IMG/VR virus record: IMGVR_UViG_3300009093_000035
Coordinates: 184,580 to 248,579 of that record
Length of the DNA: 64,000 nt
DNA from: a virus
Strand: one strand, 5' to 3'
Shown: positions 46,763 through 54,561 of the stretch, piece by piece
Position numbering within the stretch: position 1 is the first letter of the stretch
Layout of the letters: every line of letters begins with the position of its first letter
Translations under genes and position numbers: made by a program
The notes under the pieces: generated by a model
Seen by the model: the letters and a program-made list of their open reading frames with translations, nothing else
What the model was told of the DNA's origin: nothing
The model's database searches: none

Positions 46763-47245
46763 TCAGGCGAAACGTTCGGGCCGACGTCCCATGAGGTTCA
46801 TCGGTCGGGGGAAGGTACGTTGAAGCTTCTGGAGGAGGAGGTTGTCCACGACGACGATGTCGGGATCGTCCATGAGAGAGTCCGCGACGTCAGCGACCTC
46901 CCTCTCGGAGAGGGCCGCGTCGGGATCCGCCGCCTGAATGATCCGAGCCCGTTCTTGGGCCCAGTCCATCGCGCGACCTCGCGTCATGTCGACGAAGATT
47001 CGATCTCCGACCTTCAGTCCGACGTGAGGCCAGTAGGGCTCGTATCGGTCCGAACCGAAGTCGATGTGAGACAGTTCCGTTCGAGCCCACCGATCTCCCA
47101 GCGTGGGGTTCGCGAGGATCCCGAACGGTGTCACGCCGTCGCGGCTGTTCCAGACGTACTCGATCAGAGGGTCCGGACCGGTCCCTGCCCTCGAAGCGTA
47201 CTTCATGAGGGCGAAGGCCTCGGCGTGAACGTACTGAGGCTTCAA
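46763..47245 (-). CDS. Unknown protein
   Basis: A 160-residue protein (MKPQYVHAEAFALMKYASRA ... FPRPMNLMGRRPERFA). Alpha/beta composition; coupled to the dCTP deaminase gene by a four-base overlap. Confidence 0.65.
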   Translation of the reverse strand: MKPQYVHAEAFALMKYASRAGTGPDPLIEYVWNSRDGVTPFGILANPTLGDRWARTELSHIDFGSDRYEPYWPHVGLKVGDRIFVDMTRGRAMDWAQERARIIQAADPDAALSEREVADVADSLMDDPDIVVVDNLLLQKLQRTFPRPMNLMGRRPERFA

Positions 47246-47811
47246 GGGGCCTCCTCCCCGGACCGAGAAGCCGTCACCCCGGTCTGGTTCTGGTACTTCG
47301 AGCCCTTCGACCCGTAGGGGTACTTCGCGGGCCCGAGGAGCTTCTGGAAGCTGACCTGACAGATCGAGTCTCCCTCGCGAAGCTCGACCGGCGGGCCGGC
47401 GACGTCCAGCTCCAAGGTGATGTACCCGGAAAAGCCCGGGTCGAGGAAGCCGGCCGTCGCATGACAGCGAAGCCCGACCCGAGCCCAGGACGACCGGCCG
47501 TCGAGGCGAGCCAGGAGGTCGTCAGGGACGGCGATCTTCTCCCTCGTGCTGAGGAGGTAGAGAATCCCCGGACGGAGAACCCATCTCACGCCCGAGGCGT
47601 CCCCGGAGATCGGCGCGACCTCTCTCATCTCGGAGGTCCCCGGTCGAATCGGCTCGGCTCCGAAGCCCGGAGCCGAGACCTGCATCAACGGCCCCTGGAC
47701 GTGAAGATCCACGGAGGCGGGCTGGACCTTCCCCTTCTCGCGAAGCTCCTGCCAGTGGTCGGGGAAGAGCTTCTTCAACTCGTGGTTGATCAAGACGTCG
47801 TTGAGCATCAT
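47242..47811 (-). CDS. dcd: dCTP deaminase
   Basis: A 189-residue protein matching the Dcd/DUT family: VQPASVDLHV, LARLDGRSSWARVGLRCHATA, then GFLDPGFSGYITLELDV with the catalytic Glu. It converts dCTP to dUTP, a precursor for dTMP, and so supports the ThyX-like enzyme. Close in length to bacterial Dcd. Confidence 0.9.
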   Translation of the reverse strand: MMLNDVLINHELKKLFPDHWQELREKGKVQPASVDLHVQGPLMQVSAPGFGAEPIRPGTSEMREVAPISGDASGVRWVLRPGILYLLSTREKIAVPDDLLARLDGRSSWARVGLRCHATAGFLDPGFSGYITLELDVAGPPVELREGDSICQVSFQKLLGPAKYPYGSKGSKYQNQTGVTASRSGEEAP

Positions 47812-47838
47812 TCGAACGGTACCTCCGAAGAGGGACCC

Positions 47839-48315
47839 TTACGCCGCCGAGGATTCCTTGTCGGTGAGCTTCAGAGGAATTCCTCGGCGGAATAGCTCGT
47901 TGAGAGCCGCTTGAGGGATGGCGAGCGCGATGTCCCGCTTCTTCGGATCGGAGAAGAACCCATGGAGGCGACCCTTCGCAAACTCCTGGAGGTCATCCGA
48001 GTGGCGTTGCCTACACCACATGAGGGCCCAGATCTCGTGGACGTCGTTATCGTCGTCCTCGTTCTTCGCCGACGTCCGGTAAGGGCCGTCTTGGATCGTC
48101 TCCGGGTCCTCTTGAACCGTCGGCGGAGCTTCCTCTTGGGTCGTCTCCGGGTCCTCGCAGCAGGTCGAGTGGTCGTGGGTCGGAACGGTCTTCCCGAAGT
48201 ACGCGAAAACGGCTCGCTTCGCGGCTTGGTATCGACTTCGAGCCCAGATCAACCCGACCCCCAAGAAGGGGACCACGCTCATGATCGCAATCAACTCGTC
48301 CTGACAGAAGTGCAT
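47839..48315 (-). CDS. Membrane-anchored acidic protein
   Basis: A 158-residue protein starting MHFCQDELIAIMSVVPFLGV followed by GLIWARSRY: one N-terminal membrane helix, then an acidic linker with a doubled motif (EDPETTQEEAPPTVQEDPETIQ) and a helical C-terminus. The start is set by the promoter motif at 48331 and a GGAGGGGAG ribosome site. Confidence 0.65.
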   Translation of the reverse strand: MHFCQDELIAIMSVVPFLGVGLIWARSRYQAAKRAVFAYFGKTVPTHDHSTCCEDPETTQEEAPPTVQEDPETIQDGPYRTSAKNEDDDNDVHEIWALMWCRQRHSDDLQEFAKGRLHGFFSDPKKRDIALAIPQAALNELFRRGIPLKLTDKESSAA

Positions 48316-48330
48316 ATCGTCTCCCCTCCT

Positions 48331-48358
48331 GTAACGAACGGGGTCCCGGTCTTTACAC
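48331..48358 (-). promoter_or_regulatory. Promoter-like motif
   Basis: GTGTA, 13 bases, CGTTCGTTAC; ends 16 bases before the ATG at 48315. Confidence 0.7.
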
Positions 48359-48376
48359 TCTCGGCACCCCTTAGGT

Positions 48377-48886
48377 ATGACCTCGATTTTCCTCGCCGGA
48401 GACAGCCAGTCCGTGAACCCGGGCGGAGCCGCCGAGCGGGCTCTGAGGGGGTTCGGGTACGCGACGAGCCGAGTCTCGAACATCGGCATGGGACCCTACG
48501 ACTACGTTCGGATCTCCGACCTCTGGAGACAGTACACGAACGGAGTCGCGAAGGCGAAGCCGGCTCTGATCGTTCTGATCTTCGGGACGAACGACGCTCC
48601 GAACCAGCACCTCGAAGACGCACTCGCGAAGCTGAAGAACTCCGTGAAGCCGAAAGTGATCCTCTCCGGACCCCCTCAGTACCCGAACGCTGAGCATCAG
48701 GTCCTGGGGGCTTCAATCAAAGCCGTCTACGCGAAGGTCTTCGGCGTCGACTACTTCGACAGCTACCCCTTCACCGATCCCTCGCTCCCCCGAGCCGCCG
48801 ACGGGCTCCACCTCACCGTGAGCGGAGCGACTCCATGGGGGAATGCTATCGCGGCGGAAGTGGTTCGGCGGGTCCCTCCACGTTGA
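48377..48886 (+). CDS. SGNH/GDSL-type hydrolase
   Basis: A 169-residue protein. The SGNH blocks are visible in order: FLAGDSQS (nucleophile Ser), GMGPYDY (Gly), FGTNDAPNQ (Asn) and DGLHLT (Asp-His). The family removes acyl or acetyl groups from sugars and lipids. In a phage it could deacetylate surface glycans or act on small substrates. Confidence 0.82.
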   Translation: MTSIFLAGDSQSVNPGGAAERALRGFGYATSRVSNIGMGPYDYVRISDLWRQYTNGVAKAKPALIVLIFGTNDAPNQHLEDALAKLKNSVKPKVILSGPPQYPNAEHQVLGASIKAVYAKVFGVDYFDSYPFTDPSLPRAADGLHLTVSGATPWGNAIAAEVVRRVPPR

Positions 48887-48901
48887 GGAACATCCCTTCT
48901 C

Positions 48902-49537
48902 TTACCCTCCGAGGAGATCGAGGATGTCGATCTCCTCGGCCTCTTCGATCCCCTTCTTCTCGAAGGTTTGGATCGGACGGTGATGGGGGGTCAACCCGTA
49001 CTTCTTGATCGCCTCGCGGTGGACCTTGGATCCGCCGTACCCCGCGTTCACTTCCCACTCGTAGTGAGGGAAGTCTTTTGCGAGCGCGATCATGTCGTTG
49101 TTCCGATACGTCTTCGCAACGATCGAGGCAGCCATGACCGACGGGTACTTGTCGTCCGCCTTCTTCTCCCAAGTCACCGAGAGGTTCGAGGGGACGACCA
49201 CTTTCCGGTCACACGGGCCGTCGATGAAGACGTCGGGTAGCTCCTTCCAGAAATGACGGAGGGTTGCGGAGATCCCTTCTCTCCACGTCTCCCTCATCCC
49301 GATCGTTCGGATCGCGTCCACAGTTCCGACGAACCGGAAGACCCCTAGGGCGTGTTTCTCGATCAGGACCAGGGCCGCCCGTCGCTTCCCGTCTGAAAGC
49401 TTCTTCGAGTCGCGTAGGAGCCCCTCGCACTTTTTCGCGAAGTCCTCCTCGTCTTCGACCAGGACGCCTGCGACGTAGAAGGGACCGGCCCAAGCTCCGG
49501 TCCCGCTCTCGTCGATCCCTAGGATTCGATCTGCCAT
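48902..49537 (-). CDS. rnhB: Ribonuclease HII
   Basis: A 211-residue RNase HII. GIDESGTGAWAGPFYVAG carries the first catalytic Asp and Glu, FIDGPCDRK the next Asp, and SIVAKTYRN then GYGGSKVHREAIKKYGLTPHH complete the signature. It removes RNA primers or single ribonucleotides from DNA. Length fits bacterial enzymes. Confidence 0.93.
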   Translation of the reverse strand: MADRILGIDESGTGAWAGPFYVAGVLVEDEEDFAKKCEGLLRDSKKLSDGKRRAALVLIEKHALGVFRFVGTVDAIRTIGMRETWREGISATLRHFWKELPDVFIDGPCDRKVVVPSNLSVTWEKKADDKYPSVMAASIVAKTYRNNDMIALAKDFPHYEWEVNAGYGGSKVHREAIKKYGLTPHHRPIQTFEKKGIEEAEEIDILDLLGG

Positions 49538-49555
49538 CTCAGGCTCTACGACGCT

Positions 49556-49840
49556 TCACGAACCTTCGGCCGCTTTTCGCGCGATCGCCCGACGCGTTAC
49601 CTCGGAGAGCATGACGCGTCGTCTCTCGTCTCGCTCCTCTTTCGTACCGGTGTTGTCGGTAGCCGACAACAGGGCCTGGTCGTCCCACTCGGTGTTGTCG
49701 CGTACGTCGACCTGGAGCGAGTCGTGACCTGCGTTCAAGTCGAAGCCGTACTTCCTCTGAAGCTCGGCGACTTCCTGTAGAAAGGCCGCGACTCGCTCTG
49801 TGTGGACTTCTCCCGTTTTCTCGTTGATCAGATACTTCAT
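49556..49840 (-). CDS. Small unknown protein
   Basis: A 94-residue protein (MKYLINEKTGEVHTERVAAF ... RRAIARKAAEGS). ATGA overlap with the next upstream gene. No motif. Confidence 0.6.
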   Translation of the reverse strand: MKYLINEKTGEVHTERVAAFLQEVAELQRKYGFDLNAGHDSLQVDVRDNTEWDDQALLSATDNTGTKEERDERRRVMLSEVTRRAIARKAAEGS

Positions 49841-49995
49841 GGCTTCCTCCTAGATTCGGACTCCGCCTCATGCCGGGGAGGTCGACCATGCTCTTCTTCG
49901 AACTTCTTCGCCGCGTACTCCGAGCGGGTAGCGCGGCGTTCTTTCCATCCTTCGATCCGTTCCTTGCGGCGGATCTTTCGCTTCACCCGACTCAT
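49837..49995 (-). CDS. 52-residue basic protein
   Basis: Reads MSRVKRKIRRKERIEGWKER ... ESESRRKP. Strongly basic and helical, with coding-like composition; its stop overlaps the next start (ATGA). Confidence 0.55.
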   Translation of the reverse strand: MSRVKRKIRRKERIEGWKERRATRSEYAAKKFEEEHGRPPRHEAESESRRKP

Positions 49996-50008
49996 CCTCA
50001 AGAAGCAG

Positions 50009-50239
50009 TTACGCCCCGAGGAGGAAATCGAGCGCCCGATCGTACTGATCGAAAGTCTCGACGGTCTTGCTCTTGTTGGAGCTGTCGTACCGCGTCGCGC
50101 GGAACTTGACCTTCGGCGTCTCGGTGAGATTCGAGATCAGAGCGTCGACTCCGCCGACGTTCGTCTGGTAGAAGAGGGTCGTCTCGGAGACGTAGTCCTT
50201 CGTACCTTCGAGCACTTCTTCCTTCGTGGGCTTCCTCAT
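50009..50239 (-). CDS. Small unknown protein
   Basis: A 76-residue protein (MRKPTKEEVLEGTKDYVSET ... DQYDRALDFLLGA). Preceded by the promoter motif at 50263. Confidence 0.65.
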   Translation of the reverse strand: MRKPTKEEVLEGTKDYVSETTLFYQTNVGGVDALISNLTETPKVKFRATRYDSSNKSKTVETFDQYDRALDFLLGA

Positions 50240-50262
50240 TGTTCGAGATCCTTTCGATCCTG

Positions 50263-50290
50263 GTAACGGGCGAGGAGAGCTTCTCTACAC
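50263..50290 (-). promoter_or_regulatory. Promoter-like motif
   Basis: GTGTA, 13 bases, CGCCCGTTAC; ends 24 bases before the ATG at 50239. Confidence 0.68.
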
Positions 50291-50623
50291 TCGCTTCTTG
50301 CGCTGAGGCTTCTTCTTGGGGAAGAGGCCGCGAGGAACCAACGGCGGAGGCGGGATCGAGGACGGGAGAGGAGCGAGGGCGACCGGGCTCAGGCAGGCGT
50401 TCTCGTGGACCCACTCCTTCCCCGAACCCCACCCCATCGACCGGAAGACGAAACCCTTCGGAGGGTTGACGATCCGAAGAGTATGACCTGTCGTGGAGAA
50501 GGTTTGCTCCCCGTCGTCCCAACTCGGACGTTCGTGCTCGACCTCGACCCGTGACCAGAACTCCACCGTCTGGTCGCACAGACCACAAGTCACTCGAAGA
50601 TGGAAGTCGACATTCTCATACAT
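50285..50623 (-). CDS. Unknown protein with proline-rich basic tail
   Basis: A 112-residue protein (MYENVDFHLRVTCGLCDQTV ...) with a CGLC knuckle and a C-terminal PPPPLVPRGLFPKKKPQRKK segment. The tail resembles a nucleic-acid or protein docking peptide. Confidence 0.6.
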   Translation of the reverse strand: MYENVDFHLRVTCGLCDQTVEFWSRVEVEHERPSWDDGEQTFSTTGHTLRIVNPPKGFVFRSMGWGSGKEWVHENACLSPVALAPLPSSIPPPPLVPRGLFPKKKPQRKKRV

Positions 50624-50627
50624 GACG

Positions 50628-51443
50628 TCAGGTCACGTTCTCGGGGACGATCCCGAAGAGAGCCTCCACACGCTCCGGAGTCGACATGTCGTGAAGCGGC
50701 TTCGGATGGAAGGGCCGAAGCTCGTTGCGGACGTACCGGAGGGTCCCCCCGTTTCGACCGTGATGCTTCGGGGGAAGTTGTTCGGCTTCCTCGGGCGTGT
50801 ACTTCCGTTCGACCTCGACCTCGACCCGAGTGACGAAGGCTCCGCGCCGGAAGTGTTCCGGGTAGGCGTCGAAGTCGACCCCGACGCTCCGGAGCATCTC
50901 TCGCTTCTCCTCGCTCGTTTTGTTGAGAAGTTCCTTGTGATGGAAGCACGTCGAGGCCGCCATCGTGTAGGAGTTCTTCCGCGCATCCAGCTCGCGCCAG
51001 AGCAGCGTAGCTGCCGCGTCCGCGATCGTCGGGACCGACCACGCCCGCGAATCGAAGAGAGGAGACTGGCCCGCCTTCTCCGGGATCCGAGCGTCGAGAT
51101 TCCGAGCGAACCACGACGAGGCGAAGGCCGCCGTCATGGACGCGATCTTCTGAGCCCGAAGTCCGAAGTAGCCGTCCGAGTCTTCGTTCGGCTGAAGCAG
51201 CACGAGGGAGATCTCGTCCGACTGAGTGTAGCCGACGCGAGCCCCGGTCTCGGCGACGAGCGCGCAGGTCAGATCGTACATCATCGACGACAATCGGACG
51301 TCGTACGGACGTTCGAGGTCGCGGGTGAACGCGGAGAACGCGCGCCCGTCGAGACGGATGCAGATCGGGTACGTCAGGCGCCGAGCGCTCTCGACGCCTT
51401 CAAGCTGCTTCATGTGATCGCCCAGAGTGTCCATCATTCCCAT
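50628..51443 (-). CDS. Thg1-like 3'-5' RNA polymerase (tRNA-His guanylyltransferase family)
   Basis: A 271-residue protein. ICIRLDGRAFSAFTRDLERP carries the first metal-binding Asp, GYTQSDEISLVL the second site, and FDSRAWSVPT then LLWRELDARKNSYTMAA the palm signature of Thg1. Thg1 adds G-1 to tRNA-His; bacterial and phage relatives (TLPs) repair truncated tRNA 5' ends. The viral tRNA-His already encodes G-1, which favours a repair role. No acceptor substrate can be read from sequence. Confidence 0.9.
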   Translation of the reverse strand: MGMMDTLGDHMKQLEGVESARRLTYPICIRLDGRAFSAFTRDLERPYDVRLSSMMYDLTCALVAETGARVGYTQSDEISLVLLQPNEDSDGYFGLRAQKIASMTAAFASSWFARNLDARIPEKAGQSPLFDSRAWSVPTIADAAATLLWRELDARKNSYTMAASTCFHHKELLNKTSEEKREMLRSVGVDFDAYPEHFRRGAFVTRVEVEVERKYTPEEAEQLPPKHHGRNGGTLRYVRNELRPFHPKPLHDMSTPERVEALFGIVPENVT

Positions 51444-51444
51444 C

Positions 51445-51699
51445 TTACTCTCCGCTCTTGAAGTTCAGAGGATCCGGGTAGACCAGGAGCGTCACCGGGA
51501 AGACGAAGAGATCCTCAGGACGACGACCCGACGCCAGAAGACGATCGCGGTGCCAGTTGACGTCCCCCATGTCCTCCATGAAGGTCGCCCCCTCGATCAT
51601 GGGTACCTCGCCCGGGGTCGCCTCCGCGTCGGAGAAGCGGTACCAAGACGAATCCGGCTCGGAGCCGAGTCGGATCGCGTAGACCGTCGGCATGCTCAT
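51445..51699 (-). CDS. Small unknown protein
   Basis: An 84-residue protein (MSMPTVYAIRLGSEPDSSWY ... YPDPLNFKSGE). The start overlaps the GHKL gene stop (TGATG). Confidence 0.6.
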   Translation of the reverse strand: MSMPTVYAIRLGSEPDSSWYRFSDAEATPGEVPMIEGATFMEDMGDVNWHRDRLLASGRRPEDLFVFPVTLLVYPDPLNFKSGE

Positions 51700-53168
51700 C
51701 AGCACTCCAGCTTGAAGAACCCGGGCTCTTCGAGGGCGACGCGCGCGAGCCGAGCGCCGAGCCTGCAGATCGCCTCGTGGAACTCGCTACTGAGATGGTC
51801 CGCCGCGTAGTGGTGGGCGAACTCATGGAGGAGGAGGCGGTTGATCGCTTCGAGGTTCGGCTTCTCGAACCAGTCACGCCCGAGACGCCCCATGTTGAGG
51901 GTCAGCTCGTAGCCTCCGAAGGTCGCCGCGAAAGGCCAGGTCGCTTCGCTCGCGATCGTGATGTGGAGACGTCCGGCGCCGAGGAGTGCTCCCGCGAGGC
52001 GTTCGGCGTAGCTCACGACGGCCCGCATCCCTTTCGTGTAGTCCTCGGGCTTCACGATCTTCAGGTCTCGACCGTCCTCCGAGTAGGGCTTCGGGCTCGG
52101 GGTGACCTTCCCGCTCGGGAGCGCGGCCCCCGAAGAGCGGATGTTGTCCCAGACCGCGCGCGAGAACGTCCCGGCCTCGATCACGGCGTAGCCCTGAGAA
52201 ACGGCGATCTTCGTGCTCTCCGGATCGCTCGGGTCGCGGATCACGCGCTTGTCGCCGTACCGATGGGTGAGGATCGTGTTCACGACCTCGGGGGCGACCT
52301 TGTCGTCCGAGAGGACGTCGTTCGTCCAGGACGCTCGCGCTTCCTCGGGAGTGATCTGGTCGACGCAGGCGTTCAGGACCTCGGTCCGGATCTTCCGGAG
52401 GTAGCTCGGGGTGACGTTGTCGCGGTCCGTGTTGAGGGGGACCTTCTGGAGGACGTTGATGTGCCAGGCGTCATCGGTCTCGACGACGGGGATCCCCATC
52501 TCGTAGAGCGTCGCCTTCTCACCCTCCCGCGGCTTGTAGACTTCGATCGTCGTCTTCCGCGCCGTCGGACGGAGGTAGCCCTCTTCGTCAGCGATCTCGG
52601 TCGGGAGCGTCGCTTCGAAGCTCTTCATCATCTCCCTCGCCCCGATCAGCGCGAAGGGCTCTTCTCCGACCTGGAGAGTGAGGCGGATCGACGGAGGGAC
52701 GATCAGTGAGTGGATCGCCGCGATCATTCGCTCCACATCGGCGCGACTCATCTTCAGCAGTGTCTCGACCCGAGTCCCTTCGACGCGCTGGTACCCCGCG
52801 TTGCGTCGACCGTTCTTGTTGAAGACGATCGTGCCGGTGGTCGTGGAGATCGTCGTCTCCTTCGAGAGAGCGATCACGAGCTTCTCGCCGAGGTTGAAGC
52901 GACCGCGTTTCTCGGCGTTTCCCTTCTTCTTCGACTCGGCGAAGAGGGTGTACGCGTGGGAGAGATCCGCGAAGCCCTCGGGGTTGTCGTCCTCGACGAG
53001 GAGCGTCCAGTAGCCCCCCGAACTCGGTTCGAGATGGACGCTGACGGTTCGGACGTTCTCGTCGAGAGCGTTCTGGATCAGCTCCAGCGCCGCGAACTCG
53101 ATCCCGCGTCGGGCGAGGAGCTTCGCGAGCCCCTCCTTGTCCACGTCGAACATCTGGGTCTTGGTCAT
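51699..53168 (-). CDS. GHKL ATPase fused to an HExxH metallopeptidase-like domain
   Basis: A 489-residue protein. The N-terminal third is an HSP90/histidine-kinase-type ATPase: ALELIQNALDE (N box), LLVEDDNPEGF (G1) and KRGRFNLGEKLVIAL (G2 lid). The C-terminal part has LLLHEFAHHYAADHLSSEFHEA, a zinc HExxH site. The arrangement recalls rIIA-like GHKL proteins of large phages, but the linked metallopeptidase is unusual. ATP-driven protein remodelling followed by cleavage is one possibility. The start at 53168 is chosen because it overlaps the membrane protein's stop. Confidence 0.8.
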   Translation of the reverse strand: MTKTQMFDVDKEGLAKLLARRGIEFAALELIQNALDENVRTVSVHLEPSSGGYWTLLVEDDNPEGFADLSHAYTLFAESKKKGNAEKRGRFNLGEKLVIALSKETTISTTTGTIVFNKNGRRNAGYQRVEGTRVETLLKMSRADVERMIAAIHSLIVPPSIRLTLQVGEEPFALIGAREMMKSFEATLPTEIADEEGYLRPTARKTTIEVYKPREGEKATLYEMGIPVVETDDAWHINVLQKVPLNTDRDNVTPSYLRKIRTEVLNACVDQITPEEARASWTNDVLSDDKVAPEVVNTILTHRYGDKRVIRDPSDPESTKIAVSQGYAVIEAGTFSRAVWDNIRSSGAALPSGKVTPSPKPYSEDGRDLKIVKPEDYTKGMRAVVSYAERLAGALLGAGRLHITIASEATWPFAATFGGYELTLNMGRLGRDWFEKPNLEAINRLLLHEFAHHYAADHLSSEFHEAICRLGARLARVALEEPGFFKLEC

Positions 53169-53419
53169 CAGAAAACTCCGAGGTAGTGGAGGGTGAGAGC
53201 GACAACGGTTGCCGCGAAGATCCAAGGCAGGGCCCAGATCAGAATGAAGCAGCCGATCCCGAAGGCGCCCGCCCCGAGGAGAGATCCCGTCGCGAAGACG
53301 GTGAAGAGGGCATCAGCGATGCCCGCAAGCCATCGCTGGACTCGACCCTTCTTCCCCAAGGCTCGGAGGTTCCGGCGGATCTTCTCGTCGCGCTCGCGCT
53401 CTGCCGTTGACTTGATCAC
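53168..53419 (-). CDS. Membrane protein, two helices
   Basis: An 83-residue protein with a basic N-terminus (MIKSTAERERDEKIRRNLRA) and two hydrophobic helices (GIADALFTVFATGSLLGAGA and IGCFILIWALPWIFAATVVA). In an operon with the GHKL protein; a membrane anchor for that protein is a guess. Confidence 0.6.
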   Translation of the reverse strand: MIKSTAERERDEKIRRNLRALGKKGRVQRWLAGIADALFTVFATGSLLGAGAFGIGCFILIWALPWIFAATVVALTLHYLGVF

Positions 53420-53625
53420 AGACCCGCCGTCTTTCTGAGAGCGCGTAGCGCCTCGACTTGCATACGAATCGTCTGACGTTCGAACTTCCGGAGGTCGATC
53501 GCGTCCCGCTTCCGCTGAGAGCGAGTCCCTCGACAGTCGCGGAATTCCTTCCGGAAGCGGAAGCCGTGGTTCACTTCGAGTTCGAAGTGCTCGATCGCGT
53601 TTCGGCGTTTGTCAGAGATAGCCAT
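53416..53625 (-). CDS. Small basic protein
   Basis: A 69-residue protein (MAISDKRRNAIEHFELEVNH ... VEALRALRKTAGL). First gene after the promoter motif at 53641. Confidence 0.6.
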   Translation of the reverse strand: MAISDKRRNAIEHFELEVNHGFRFRKEFRDCRGTRSQRKRDAIDLRKFERQTIRMQVEALRALRKTAGL

Positions 53626-53640
53626 CTCGTCCTCCCCTGT

Positions 53641-53668
53641 GTAACGAACGAGGCGCGCTCCGCTACAC
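53641..53668 (-). promoter_or_regulatory. Promoter-like motif
   Basis: GTGTA, 13 bases, CGTTCGTTAC; ends 16 bases before the ATG at 53625. Confidence 0.72.
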
Positions 53669-53703
53669 TCTATTTTTCACAGGGACGGGATCAGGATGAC
53701 CTG

Positions 53704-54267
53704 CTACCACCAGCGTCGAAGGGGACGCCCGTTGATGTCGTAGCCGAGCGAAGCGAGCTGGGCTTCGTGGCGCCAGTTGCTCAACTCCATCTCCCGACGG
53801 TACTCGTTGATCTCGTCGGGGTCCATCTGGATCTTCTCGCCGAGCGCGCGGAGGAAGTCGTTCCTCATGATGCGCGTCTCGCGAAGATCGGCCTGAGGAT
53901 CCGAGCGTTGGGAGGTCATGAGACCCGCCATGAGAACGAACCCGTCTGCGATCTGACCGCGTTCCGGATTCCGATCCACGTGGATGTTCGAGGGAGTCGG
54001 GCTGGCGTTGTAGACGTACCCCCTCGCGTCGAGTTCGTAGAGGGCGAGGAGGAACGTCGTCGCGGCGAGGCTCCGAAGTCCCTTCACCATCTTCACGAAG
54101 GACTTCGCGGCGTCTTCGCCGAAGGACTCCTGGATCCCCTTGTGGATGGCGAGAAGGCGCTCGGACCCCACGTCATTCCGATTCGCTCCGTAGCCGCTGT
54201 AGTATTCAGCGGTGGAGGCCATGCCGGTGGAAGAGATGATTTCGCGGAGAGTACGGGGTCGGGTCAC
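53704..54267 (-). CDS. Unknown protein
   Basis: A 187-residue protein starting at GTG 54267 (TRPRTLREIISSTGMASTAE ...), overlapping the preceding gene as GTGA. C-terminus is Arg- and Trp-rich (GYDINGRPLRRWW). No family recognised. Confidence 0.6.
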   Translation of the reverse strand: MTRPRTLREIISSTGMASTAEYYSGYGANRNDVGSERLLAIHKGIQESFGEDAAKSFVKMVKGLRSLAATTFLLALYELDARGYVYNASPTPSNIHVDRNPERGQIADGFVLMAGLMTSQRSDPQADLRETRIMRNDFLRALGEKIQMDPDEINEYRREMELSNWRHEAQLASLGYDINGRPLRRWW

Positions 54268-54515
54268 TTTCGGTTGATTCCTTTCTCGATGAGCTTGTGG
54301 ACCATGACAGCGAGCTTCTCCCAGTCCCGAGGGTCGAGATCTCCCGCGCACTCCTCGATCGCTTCGACGAGAGGAGTCGTAAGCTCCCCCACCGCGTGAT
54401 CGTAGGCCTCGCGGGCTTGCTCCTTCTCGAAGCCGCGATTCTGAGCGATACAAGACCGCGCCTGCTCCGCGAGGTCGATCGCCTCGCGGAGCTTACCCAG
54501 GGTCACTCTGATCAT
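54264..54515 (-). CDS. Small helical protein
   Basis: An 83-residue protein (MIRVTLGKLREAIDLAEQAR ... VMVHKLIEKGINRK), acidic helices. Follows the promoter motif at 54534. Confidence 0.65.
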   Translation of the reverse strand: MIRVTLGKLREAIDLAEQARSCIAQNRGFEKEQAREAYDHAVGELTTPLVEAIEECAGDLDPRDWEKLAVMVHKLIEKGINRK

Positions 54516-54533
54516 TCGAGTCCTTCCAAGTCC

Positions 54534-54561
54534 GTAACGAACGCCGCGCCTGACTTTACAC
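54534..54561 (-). promoter_or_regulatory. Promoter-like motif
   Basis: GTGTA, 13 bases, CGTTCGTTAC; ends 18 bases before the ATG at 54515. Confidence 0.72.
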
